Program-made: the position numbers and the translations under genes | From: Bacillota bacterium | GTDB lineage: Bacteria > Bacillota > Clostridia > Acetivibrionales > DTU013 | Direction of reading: 5' to 3' | DNA length: 19,168 nucleotides | NCBI GenBank assembly: GCA_023409735.1 | Contig: JAEYRB010000008.1 | Coordinates: 1-19,168 of the forward strand | Part shown: positions 1-5,584 of the stretch, one piece after another | Layout of the letters: each line of letters starts with the position of its first letter | Position numbering within the stretch: the stretch's first letter is position 1 | Notes under the pieces: model-generated | Database searches by the model: none | What the model saw: only the letters and a program-made list of their open reading frames with translations | Told to the model about the DNA's origin: nothing

Positions 1-260
1 CTCCAAATAGCGAGATCACCAGGGAAGAGGCAATCAAATATGCAATTAGGGCGCTGAAGTATGACAAGGTTGCTGATATAAAGGGAATATATAATTGCTC
101 ATTTGCAGATAAGGATAAAATTGATGAGAAATTAGTAGGGTATGTTACCATAGCAGCAGGTCTTGGTTTAGTAAGCAACAATAGTACAGCATTCAGGCCC
201 AAGGATAAGCTGAAGAGAGCAGAGGGTGCTATTATCATATTCAATTATCTGCAGCTGTAG
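1..260 (+). CDS. SLH-domain protein, C-terminal end (5' truncated by window)
   Basis: An open frame enters at the left edge (codons in phase with base 3) and stops with TAG at 258-260, giving about 85 residues. It shows two SLH-like segments: a tail with ITREEAIKYAIRAL, then FADKDKID, an AAGLGLVSNN turn, FRPKDKLKRAEGAIIIFNYL and the stop. The pattern F.D....(aliphatic), G.......F.P...(I/L)(T/K)R.E is typical of S-layer homology motifs, which bind secondary cell-wall polymers and anchor exported proteins to the envelope. Here the SLH region is at the extreme C-terminus, so the missing N-terminal part probably carries the signal peptide and effector domain. Function beyond anchoring cannot be told. 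A second, complete SLH protein lies at the other end of the window. Confidence 0.8.
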   Translation, partial: PNSEITREEAIKYAIRALKYDKVADIKGIYNCSFADKDKIDEKLVGYVTIAAGLGLVSNNSTAFRPKDKLKRAEGAIIIFNYLQL

Positions 261-355
261 AGTGAAGCGATATGTCTGAGCTATTTGTACTATAGATTGG
301 TTTTGCTTAAATAGCTGGGGTGGATCTCCAGCAGAATAAAATATTAATATATTTT

Positions 356-406
356 CTGGCAGATAACCTAATAAATAAGTAGGTTACTGCCAGTTTTATT
401 TTAATT
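356..406 (+). terminator. Intrinsic terminator after the SLH gene
   Basis: The arms at 356-370 (CTGGCAG, bulged A, TAACCTA) and 380-393 (TAGGTTACTGCCAG) form a 14-bp stem with one bulge. A T-rich tract, TTTTATTTTAATT, starts at 394. The site is about 95 bases after the stop, with no gene between. The rest of 261-561 is AT-rich and holds nothing else I recognise except a possible promoter just before 540. Confidence 0.8.
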
Positions 407-508
407 CCTTATTAAGAGTTTTATAATGATTGATTTTATTCTATTCTCTCATAATTACAAGGATTACTATCCGAAATGAATTTTTATATTAAGTGTATCT
501 ATTTTAAC

Positions 509-537
509 CTATTGCTGCAAAACCTATATGCTATAAT
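509..537 (+). promoter_or_regulatory. Possible sigma-A promoter for the DUF6483 unit
   Basis: A perfect TATAAT lies at 532-537, with only a weak -35 (CTATTG, 509-514) at 17-bp spacing. Transcription would start near 544, about 18 bases before the GTG of the small ORF at 562. The poor -35 keeps confidence low. Confidence 0.35.
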
Positions 538-561
538 ATTAACAGTGAGGGCTGTGAATCA

Positions 562-693
562 GTGTGCGAAGGTTATTTTGCTGCATGCTGTATAATTGAC
601 CTGAGCAGCGGAGAACCTTATCCTGACAGCATTGTTATTATGGAAGTAGAAGCGGCTGCACAGTTGTTTTCAAAGGAGTATTTGCATGTTTAA
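562..693 (+). CDS. Putative 43-residue small protein overlapping the next gene
   Basis: An open frame starts at GTG 562 and stops with TAA at 691-693, overlapping the first eight bases of the DUF6483 gene (ATG 686). The peptide runs MCEGYFAACC, IIDLSSGEPY, PDSIVIMEVE, AAAQLFSKEY, LHV. A GAGGG at 547-551 gives a plausible ribosome binding site about ten bases upstream, and a TATAAT lies at 532-537. The stop-start overlap suggests translational coupling to the downstream gene. The composition (three Cys, mixed acidic and hydrophobic) looks protein-like rather than random, but I recognise no family. It could also be a chance frame inside a 5' leader. The frame is open back to 508. Confidence 0.35.
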   Translation: MCEGYFAACCIIDLSSGEPYPDSIVIMEVEAAAQLFSKEYLHV

Positions 694-1060
694 GCAGGAT
701 TACATAATGAATATGATAAATCAGATGGTCCGTTTCTTAATAAAGCTCATTTTCGGTACGGGCGAGGGTGAAGCAACAGAATATCTGCTTAATGAGGATA
801 GGATAAAGGAGAAATATGAAAGCCTTGTTCAGCTGGTGGATATGGGCAGGATAAATGAGGCAGAGAATTTCCTTTATGAGCAGCTTGATGAAAGAAATAT
901 AGGCGATTTAAAGGTAGGCTTACTGTTTTATGATCATCTTAATACATTAAGTGATGAGAGACTAGCAGAAGCCGGCTTTAGCCGCGATGAGATCAAGGAG
1001 GGTCTGTTAACCCTTACCAGGCTGTTTGGCTACGAAAAGGTGACTGAACAATTTTTCTGA
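686..1060 (+). CDS. DUF6483-family protein (unknown function)
   Basis: This is a 124-residue protein with AAAGGAG at 672-678 ahead of ATG 686. Its start, MFKQDYIMNMINQMVRFLIKLIFG, matches what I recall of the clostridial DUF6483 family: M-F-(K/R)-Q-D-Y-(I/L)-M, then an amphipathic or hydrophobic helix ending near residue 25. Residues 30-120 are predicted all-helical and rich in charged residues, in a TPR-like style (LVQLVDMGRINEAENFLYEQLDE). No catalytic motif is visible. The N-terminal helix might associate with the membrane, but there is no clear signal peptide. It stands alone except for the overlapping small ORF at its 5' end. The family assignment is from memory of the N-terminal pattern, and the molecular role is unknown. 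Confidence 0.8.
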   Translation: MFKQDYIMNMINQMVRFLIKLIFGTGEGEATEYLLNEDRIKEKYESLVQLVDMGRINEAENFLYEQLDERNIGDLKVGLLFYDHLNTLSDERLAEAGFSRDEIKEGLLTLTRLFGYEKVTEQFF

Positions 1061-1108
1061 CCGCGAACCGGTTCATGAGATTTTAACTTATCTTATTATG
1101 AAAAGCGA

Positions 1109-1136
1109 TTGATTTTTTTTACAAAAATGATACAAT
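1109..1136 (+). promoter_or_regulatory. Sigma-A promoter driving element A
   Basis: TTGATT at 1109-1114, a 16-bp spacer and TACAAT at 1131-1136 give a good vegetative promoter. Transcription should begin near 1143, only about 16 bases before the first hairpin of element A, so the element would form the 5' end of a transcript. Confidence 0.6.
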
Positions 1137-1155
1137 CGTTTTAGTTTAATTCTGT

Positions 1156-1213
1156 GTTGACCGAAGGTCTACAGCAAAAAGGCGAGAGGGGCTCGATGCC
1201 CCCGAGAATTTTA
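1156..1213 (+). ncRNA. Conserved structured element, copy A
   Basis: This is one of four related ~55-base elements in the window. It comprises a mini-hairpin GACC-GAA-GGTC (1159-1169), the linker CTACAGCAAAAAG (1169-1181), CGAG (1183-1186), a purine loop AGGGG (1187-1191), CTCG (1192-1195), then ATGCCCCC (1196-1203) and CGAGAATTTTATT. The CGAG/CTCG stem and pairing of the GGGG loop with the downstream CCCC would form an H-type pseudoknot; a nested GGGGC/GCCCC hairpin is the alternative. It sits directly behind a promoter at 1109-1136 and ahead of AAAGGGG (1243-1249) and ATG 1259. I do not recognise a known riboswitch or ribozyme class. Being a real conserved element is well supported; being an RNA is inference. 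Confidence 0.55.
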
Positions 1214-1258
1214 TTCTGTGATAAATGGCATCGCAGAGCACGAAAGGGGTTTTGTAAT

Positions 1259-1396
1259 ATGGCTATTGTATTAAGCATTGTAATTGGGGTAGCTTCTGTA
1301 TAAAACAAAATATTGGGCATAGCAGTAGTTGTTGCAATTATGCGATTCTTCAATCTTTTACTGGTGATGGTTTCACCTTTATTGCTGTGCCGCTAA
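1259..1396 (+). pseudogene. Small hydrophobic ORF, interrupted by a stop
   Basis: ATG 1259 follows AAAGGGG (1243-1249) at ribosome-binding distance and reads MAIVLSIVIGVASV to a TAA at 1301-1303. The same frame then continues for 30 hydrophobic codons (beginning NKILGIAVVV, ending VSPLLLCR) to TAA at 1394-1396. Either it is a 14-residue leader peptide under element A, or a 45-codon membrane peptide gene broken by a nonsense codon. No family is recognised. The T-rich composition makes hydrophobic codons likely by chance, so confidence is low. Confidence 0.25.
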
Positions 1397-1441
1397 AAAG
1401 TAACCTTTCGTTAATACTGTAATCATTATGGGCATATCGAA

Positions 1442-1535
1442 CAGGTATGCTTGTTTATTATTTGCGTTGCCCGAATGGGCTACGGCAAAAAGGTGAGGTG
1501 GGCTTGATGCCCCCGAGACTTTCATTTAATACCTG
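1442..1535 (+). ncRNA. Conserved structured element, copy B, in the rsgA leader
   Basis: This is the second copy, and the most diverged. It has a hairpin GCCC-GAAT-GGGC (1469-1480), a linker CTACGGCAAAAAGG (1480-1493), TGAG (1494-1497), loop GTGGG, CTTG (1503-1506) and ATGCCCCC (1507-1514). The first hairpin differs from copy A (GACC/GGTC) by compensatory changes. The second stem keeps pairing through G-U wobbles. Here the whole core is also enclosed by CAGGTAT (1442-1448) and ATACCTG (1529-1535). A terminator follows at 1555-1598 and rsgA starts at 1705, the arrangement expected of a transcription-attenuating leader. No promoter of its own was found; readthrough from 1109-1136 is possible. 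Confidence 0.55.
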
Positions 1536-1554
1536 CATAATCTGTACCGAAGCT

Positions 1555-1598
1555 ACCGTAGCTTGCAGTTCAATAAGGCTGCTTGCTGCGGTATTTTT
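1555..1598 (+). terminator. Terminator/attenuator upstream of rsgA
   Basis: ACCG (1555-1558), AGC (1560-1562) and GCAG (1565-1568) pair with CTGC (1579-1582), GCT (1585-1587) and CGGT (1589-1592), separated by symmetric small internal loops, and TTTTT follows at 1594-1598. An overlapping competitor hairpin, AAGCT (1550-1554), loop ACCGT, AGCTT (1560-1564), would occupy part of the left arm. No gene ends just upstream, so it looks like a leader attenuator rather than a gene-end terminator. Confidence 0.65.
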
Positions 1599-1704
1599 AT
1601 GTCCTTACGGAAGCTTACCCTCATCTGATTTGAAAGGAGTTGTTATTTTATGGTTGCAGCCTTAAAGGCTCTAAATTTGAAATTATTTGGGAGGAAGATA
1701 GAAA

Positions 1705-2775
1705 TTGAATTTATTAGATTATGGATTTATACCAACGGAAATATTAAAAGATACAGATGGCATTTTTGCCAGAATAACAGCTGTTCACAAGGAACGCTAC
1801 GGACTTGTATGTGAATTCGGTGAGAGCTTTGGCCGATTGAAATCAAGCAATTACTATGGCGGAGGAGGAGAGGAATTTCCTGCAGTTGGAGATTTTGTTG
1901 TGATAAGCTATAACTCCAGCGGAGATAGCTTGATCCTTAAAACCCTGTCTCGCAAATCCAAGTTTTCACGCAATAATTTCTCGGGGCACGCAGCCGCATA
2001 TGTTAAAACTGTTTTGGAGCAGGTCGTTGCAGCTAATTTTGACTATGTATTTGTTATGTCTTCGTTAAACAAGGATTTTAACATTAAGCGTATAGAACGC
2101 TATTTGACTTCTGCATGGCAAAGTGGTGCCATGCCTGTAATTGTTTTAACAAAGGCTGATCTGGTTGAGGATTATTCTGAGCAGGTACATGCTGTTGAAA
2201 AGATCGCTGCAGGGGTTGGAGTGTATGTAGTCAGCGCTAAAACAGGCGTCGGACTTGATTCTTTGTCAGATTATCTAAGCCCACGTAAAACAATTGTCTT
2301 TCTGGGTTCATCAGGCGTTGGAAAATCAAGTCTTGTCAATGCACTGGCAGGTGAGGAAGTAATGGCTGCCAGTGAAATACGTGAGGATGATAGCAAGGGA
2401 CGCCATACCACTACACACAGGCAGCTGATCATGCTGAAAAACGGTGTAATGATTATTGACACACCCGGTATGCGTGAGCTGGGCATGTGGGATGCAAGTA
2501 ATGGCCTTAGTGAAGCCTTTAATGATGTTGAACAGTTTTTTGGCAGCTGCAAATTTTCAGATTGTAAGCATCAAAGGGATCCGGGTTGTGCTGTAAGAGC
2601 AGCGATTGAAAGCGGTGAGCTATCTGCGGAGAGGTGGAACAGCTATCTTAGTCTTAAAAGTGAGATTAAATTTGTTGATGTAAAAGCGGGACATTTGCGC
2701 CGTAAGGAGCAGCTCGGCAAAAACATTACAAAACGGAATAAACAGCTGAATAGATTAGGAGGGCCCAAAAGATGA
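1705..2775 (+). CDS. rsgA: Ribosome small-subunit-dependent GTPase A
   Basis: This 356-residue circularly permuted GTPase checks late 30S ribosome maturation, releasing assembly factors from the decoding centre. An N-terminal OB-fold (about residues 15-85) precedes the G motifs in permuted order: G4 TKAD at 149-152, SAKT near 177-180, P-loop GSSGVGKSS at 201-209, switch region with KGRHTTTH at 231-238, and DTPG at 252-255. A C-terminal zinc-binding knuckle follows with C282, C287, H289 and C295. The length is close to E. coli RsgA (350) and longer than B. subtilis CpgA; the basic tail (residues 320-356) suits rRNA contact. The start is TTG 1705, chosen for GGAGGAA at 1690-1696. It lies downstream of element B and a terminator-like hairpin, suggesting attenuation control, and converges with yabG. 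Confidence 0.95.
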   Translation: MNLLDYGFIPTEILKDTDGIFARITAVHKERYGLVCEFGESFGRLKSSNYYGGGGEEFPAVGDFVVISYNSSGDSLILKTLSRKSKFSRNNFSGHAAAYVKTVLEQVVAANFDYVFVMSSLNKDFNIKRIERYLTSAWQSGAMPVIVLTKADLVEDYSEQVHAVEKIAAGVGVYVVSAKTGVGLDSLSDYLSPRKTIVFLGSSGVGKSSLVNALAGEEVMAASEIREDDSKGRHTTTHRQLIMLKNGVMIIDTPGMRELGMWDASNGLSEAFNDVEQFFGSCKFSDCKHQRDPGCAVRAAIESGELSAERWNSYLSLKSEIKFVDVKAGHLRRKEQLGKNITKRNKQLNRLGGPKR

Positions 2776-2908
2776 GATCAGCATTATTGCTGGGAAATTC
2801 ACAAAGTACTTTTATGATTGTATGATTGTAGCGCTGCTTTTTATAACATTGTAAGCTTATGTAGTAATAGAGCGGAAAAGAGATCATGAAGGCTTAAGGC
2901 TAAGTTAA

Positions 2909-2947
2909 GGCTGTGTATTAGCAGTAAATTTCTGCTGATGCACAGCC
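2909..2947. terminator. Long hairpin between convergent rsgA and yabG
   Basis: Sixteen bases at 2909-2924 (GGCTGTG to AGCAG) pair completely, with two G-U pairs, to 2932-2947 (CTGCT to CACAGCC) around a 7-base loop. It sits between two converging genes, so a shared bidirectional terminator is likely. Neither side has a strong T-run; the minus-strand side is followed by TTAACTTA. Efficiency is therefore uncertain. Confidence 0.5.
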
Positions 2948-2984
2948 GTGTACCTTCTGTACCGGTTTACTTATGAATTTACTT

Positions 2985-3803
2985 TTAGTTTACAACATAA
3001 TGCCCTTTTGACTTAATGCCTCCTATACCCTTACTGCCTGATTGAGTGAGCCTTGCTATTTGATCAGCAGTAACATATATTCTGGAATCGGTTAGGGCAA
3101 CTCTGTCGCCTACCTTGGCAGGATCAAGTGCATGTATGAGAATTCTACCCGGTGAGCTTGCGAAATTCGCTCCGGCCTCCATAATACCTTCGTAGTATGA
3201 TTGACAGGCACCTGAGAACACACATAGCTTATCCTTGTCAGGCTGGTACTTTCTTGCCTCGACTACGGACTGGATATAATATCGGGAATTTCTGTAGCTG
3301 TCCAAGGAGTTCATCTTAGTAGCGTTTTTTTTCAGACCATCGTGTCCTGTTACAATCAATATATCAGCATTTGTACTTGCCAAAAGAGATCTTATCCGTC
3401 CAGGCTGTTCGCTTTCGGGAATGACATGGGTGTATACCTTTAATCTTGCGTCCTTATAATAATTTTTGCACATATTAGTGAATTCCGAGCTTGAATCAAT
3501 GTGGAGTATTGTCCCTGCTCTTCCTTCAGGTCTGCGAAATGCAGGTATTGGTAGGAGCCCACCTCGTGATTGCTTGTGTATGCCGTTGAATGAGAGGTTT
3601 TGTAGAAGCTCTCTTTGTTCCTGTTCTGTGCTTCTCCATTCCAGATCTTCCTCATCCGAGTCAGCTAAAATTCTAAATATGATACCTTTAAGTAAGTATG
3701 ATCTTGAACCATTACTTTTTCCGGATATATCAGCTATTTTAAAATGGATATCACCACCATAGGACCGTCTTGTAACAATATCTCCTATTCTTAAAGAATC
3801 CAT
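2985..3803 (-). CDS. yabG: Sporulation-specific protease YabG
   Basis: This 272-residue protein matches YabG (peptidase family U57), which acts in the mother cell to process spore-coat proteins and, in clostridia, cortex-germination proteins. Visible family signatures are an N-terminal SH3-like start (RIGDIVTRRSYGGDIHFKI, residues 5-23), LHID (100-103), DILIVTGHDG (147-156, H154 and D155), SGACQSYYEG (197-206, with C200), and GANFASSPGRILIHALDP (211-228). It is slightly shorter than B. subtilis YabG. ATG 3803 is preceded by AAAGGTGATA. A CATANNNT-type -10 lies 36-43 bases upstream, as expected for a mother-cell sigma factor. It is the clearest evidence in the window that the host forms endospores. 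Element C lies about 175 bases upstream on the same strand. Confidence 0.95.
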   Translation of the reverse strand: MDSLRIGDIVTRRSYGGDIHFKIADISGKSNGSRSYLLKGIIFRILADSDEEDLEWRSTEQEQRELLQNLSFNGIHKQSRGGLLPIPAFRRPEGRAGTILHIDSSSEFTNMCKNYYKDARLKVYTHVIPESEQPGRIRSLLASTNADILIVTGHDGLKKNATKMNSLDSYRNSRYYIQSVVEARKYQPDKDKLCVFSGACQSYYEGIMEAGANFASSPGRILIHALDPAKVGDRVALTDSRIYVTADQIARLTQSGSKGIGGIKSKGHYVVN

Positions 3804-3838
3804 GTTATCACCTTTCGATTCAAGTAAAATGATATTAC

Positions 3839-3846
3839 ATAATATG
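3839..3846 (-). promoter_or_regulatory. Possible sigma-K/E-type -10 for yabG
   Basis: On the minus strand CATATTAT fits the CATANNNT core of sigma-K/E -10 boxes, with the predicted start about 30 bases before yabG ATG. The -35 region is not convincing. The call relies on yabG being mother-cell expressed in Bacillus. Confidence 0.35.
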
Positions 3847-3976
3847 AGTGATAGGATTCTTTTGGAACATTATTAATAGCGTATTGCGGGGGTACAGTTT
3901 GATGACTTTTTCATCTGATCGCCCATTAATACCCGGCGATATAATCTTCTACGAAGCAATATTGCTATGATATATA

Positions 3977-4036
3977 TAATAAAAGCCTTGGGGGCATCGA
4001 GCCCCTCTCGGCTTTTTGCTGTAGATCGGAGGTATA
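3977..4036 (-). ncRNA. Conserved structured element, copy C
   Basis: Read on the minus strand: TACCTCCGATCTACAGCAAAAAGC, then CGAG, loop AGGGG, CTCG, ATGCCCCC and AAGGCTTTTATT. This copy is identical to A across the loop, stem and C-run. Unlike the others, an outer AGCC (before the CGAG) can pair with GGCT (after the C-run), so it also resembles an intrinsic terminator with a TTTT tail. It lies between the terminator of the kinase-like gene (4040-4073) and yabG. The first mini-hairpin is weak in this copy. The rest of 3804-4249 is AT-rich spacer. Confidence 0.55.
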
Positions 4037-4039
4037 AAG

Positions 4040-4073
4040 CCATTAATTAAAAGAGCAGCTTAATGTAAGCTGC
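4040..4073 (-). terminator. Intrinsic terminator of the kinase-like gene
   Basis: On the minus strand GCAGCTT (4073-4067), loop ACATT and AAGCTGC (4061-4055) form a perfect 7-bp stem followed by TCTTTTAATTAAT. It lies about 180 bases after the stop of the gene at 4250-4804. Confidence 0.7.
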
Positions 4074-4249
4074 CCGTAGTATTTGGTTGTGGAATTATGA
4101 ATGAATTGCAATTGTTGTTTTGTTAACAGTTTTTGTTGTATGTAACCCGAAAATTGTATATCGTTCGGTAGATTTCAAGCCTTTTGGAGAATACTGTATA
4201 TTAATTGCCGTATGTAAATTGCCGAATTCTAATTGCCATTTCCCGACTG

Positions 4250-4804
4250 TTATCTGTTAATTGCTGCAACTATCCTTTTTGCAGTCTCCTCGGGAGAGAT
4301 TGAGGTAGTATCAATAATGAGGTCGTAATTTTTCATATCTGCGCAGTCTACACCGTATTTTGTTATATACCTTAGATTTTCGCTTTGCTTTCTTGTAATG
4401 AGTTTATTCTTTGCTTCCTCAATTGACGAATATGACTCAACATCTCCGCGTTTGTCCCTGAGTACTCTTCTTGCAGCTTCACCCAGGTCAACTGACAAAT
4501 AAATTTTATAAGAATCCGGGACGAAATGCCAGGCCATCCTGGAATCGAGAACCATGTCCTCATTCCTTTTTCCTATGTTTGTCAGCTCTGTGTCGATTTC
4601 TTCATCTATTTCAGGATGAGTTTCCATGTATTTATTAAAGGCACATATATCAAGCTTGTACTTCTCAGCTAGCGAGCGTTGAATAAGTCCTATAGAATAT
4701 ACTTTAAAGCCGTAATTCTCCTTTAGATAGCGGCAGACAGTGGATTTACCGCTGCCCAGGTCTCCTGTTATAGAAATTTTTATTCTTTTACCGGAATTCT
4801 GCAT
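4250..4804 (-). CDS. Cytidylate-kinase-like P-loop kinase
   Basis: This 184-residue protein has a Walker A GDLGSGKST at 14-22 in an N-terminal beta-strand/P-loop setting, then YSIGLIQRSLA, a helical acceptor-site segment and a VLDSRMAWHFVP motif near 85-96. The last is typical of the cytidylate kinase-like family (compact, archaeal-type CMP kinases), where the Asp-Ser-Arg region contacts the nucleotide. A basic lid-like stretch (RRVLRDKRGD) follows, and IIDTTSISPEETAKRI near the end. The probable reaction is ATP-dependent phosphorylation of CMP/dCMP or a related small substrate. A second canonical cmk probably exists elsewhere, so the true substrate is open. ATG 4804 follows AAAGGAGAG. It is monocistronic, with its own terminator downstream. 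Confidence 0.75.
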   Translation of the reverse strand: MQNSGKRIKISITGDLGSGKSTVCRYLKENYGFKVYSIGLIQRSLAEKYKLDICAFNKYMETHPEIDEEIDTELTNIGKRNEDMVLDSRMAWHFVPDSYKIYLSVDLGEAARRVLRDKRGDVESYSSIEEAKNKLITRKQSENLRYITKYGVDCADMKNYDLIIDTTSISPEETAKRIVAAINR

Positions 4805-5010
4805 GATGCTCTCCTTTGTACTTTTATGTCCTTTTATGAATGCCTATAAAGATTATATAAATAAAATATCACATTTTCTACAAAATAAACATTCTTTTTA
4901 ACTGCTATTTAGTTTTCATAAAGTTTCTTTCTTAATTATATTAATTATTGTTTATAGTAATAATTAATGGGTAAATAATCATATAATTACTAGTTCTTGG
5001 AGGGATTTAT

Positions 5011-5274
5011 ATGAGTTGCTATAATATAATGACACTAATTCTTAATAACAGGGTAAAGAATGCTGTTCAGGTACAGGATGTATTAACCAATTCAGGGTGC
5101 ATAATCAAAACAAGGCTTGGGCTTCATGATACAGGTGATGATGTGTGCTCCAACGAGGGGCTTATAATATTGCAGCTAAAAGGCACGGATGAAGAGGTTG
5201 AGAAGCTGGAGAAGGAGCTCAACGCTGTCGAAGGAGTTAAGGCAAAGAACATTAAAATCTGCTCTGAATGGTAA
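5011..5274 (+). CDS. ACT-like small regulator, TM1266 type
   Basis: This 87-residue protein matches the small ferredoxin-like-fold family typified by TM1266, annotated as a putative iron-only hydrogenase system regulator. It shows IMTLILNNRVKNAVQVQDVLTNSGCIIKTRLGLHD, then a CSNEGLIILQLKG strand and the closing EEVEKLEKELNAVEGVKAKNIKI, a classic beta-alpha-beta ACT/NikR-like pattern. TTGGAGGGA directly precedes ATG 5011, so the start is secure. The function is inferred only: such proteins probably bind a ligand or metal and modulate redox or hydrogenase genes, but no hydrogenase gene is near. It ends in its own terminator at 5364-5403. The AT-rich 205 bases upstream must hold its promoter; none stands out. 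Confidence 0.75.
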   Translation: MSCYNIMTLILNNRVKNAVQVQDVLTNSGCIIKTRLGLHDTGDDVCSNEGLIILQLKGTDEEVEKLEKELNAVEGVKAKNIKICSEW

Positions 5275-5363
5275 AGTAGTAAATACATATGTATAAAAGT
5301 CAAAAAATTACCAAGAGGGTATGCCTGTAATTTAATTTATCAAAAATAATGTAATTTTTAACA

Positions 5364-5403
5364 GCGGCAGCATTCTGATTATATAGCTGCTGCCTTTTTA
5401 TTT
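5364..5403 (+). terminator. Intrinsic terminator of the ACT-like gene
   Basis: GCGGCAGC (5364-5371) pairs with GCTGCTGC (5386-5393), with one G-U, around a 14-base loop, followed by CTTTTTATTT. Element D starts about ten bases later. Confidence 0.8.
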
Positions 5404-5413
5404 ATATATGGCG

Positions 5414-5470
5414 TTGTACCTCCGGTCTACAGCAAAAAGCCGAGGGGGACTCGACGCCCCCGAGACTTTT
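5414..5470 (+). ncRNA. Conserved structured element, copy D
   Basis: This copy has ACC-TCC-GGT (5418-5426), CTACAGCAAAAAGC (5427-5440), CGAG (5441-5444), loop GGGGA (5445-5449), CTCG (5450-5453), ACG, then CCCCC (5457-5461) and CGAGACTTTTATT. Compared with A, the loop and flank differ while CGAG/CTCG and the G-run/C-run are kept. It lies after the terminator at 5364-5403 and before the uxaC promoter at 5515, so it is probably not part of either flanking mRNA. No promoter for it is evident. That position argues either for an independent small RNA or for a dispersed DNA repeat. Confidence 0.55.
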
Positions 5471-5514
5471 ATTAATGGCGAGCTTGCAGATATGTGGCTA
5501 ATAGCTGATTTTGC

Positions 5515-5543
5515 TTGACATTCATTTACCATGAAAATATAAT
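5515..5543 (+). promoter_or_regulatory. Consensus sigma-A promoter of uxaC
   Basis: TTGACA (5515-5520), a 17-bp spacer and TATAAT (5538-5543) match the vegetative consensus exactly. The predicted start is near 5550, about 35 bases before the uxaC ATG. Confidence 0.9.
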
Positions 5544-5554
5544 TGTATCCGTAG

Positions 5555-5568
5555 TGTAAGCGCTTACA
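5555..5568 (+). promoter_or_regulatory. cre / LacI-family operator at uxaC
   Basis: TGTAAGCGCTTACA is a perfect 14-bp palindrome and fits the cre consensus TGWAARCGYTWWCA at every position. It covers roughly +5 to +18 of the predicted transcript, where bound CcpA or a LacI-type uronate repressor would block transcription. Confidence 0.85.
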
Positions 5569-5584
5569 TATGGAGGGAACGATA

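Noticed and set aside
1141..1353. 70-codon minus-strand frame across element A
   Set aside because: It is antisense to a promoter and structured element, has no ribosome binding site, and its sequence mirrors the element rather than a protein family.
1442..1598. T-box, c-di-GMP, purine, SAM or fluoride riboswitch
   Set aside because: None of the invariant motifs of those classes is present (for example no T-box UGGN bulge or AAGGGUGG-type antiterminator core), so element B was left unassigned.
1447..1665. 72-codon plus-strand frame across element B and the terminator
   Set aside because: It has no ribosome binding site at its ATG and reads straight through the hairpins and terminator; composition is explained by the RNA element.
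5570..5584. uxaC start at the first in-frame ATG (5570)
   Set aside because: The GGAGGG ribosome binding site lies inside this extension and is ideally placed for ATG 5585.
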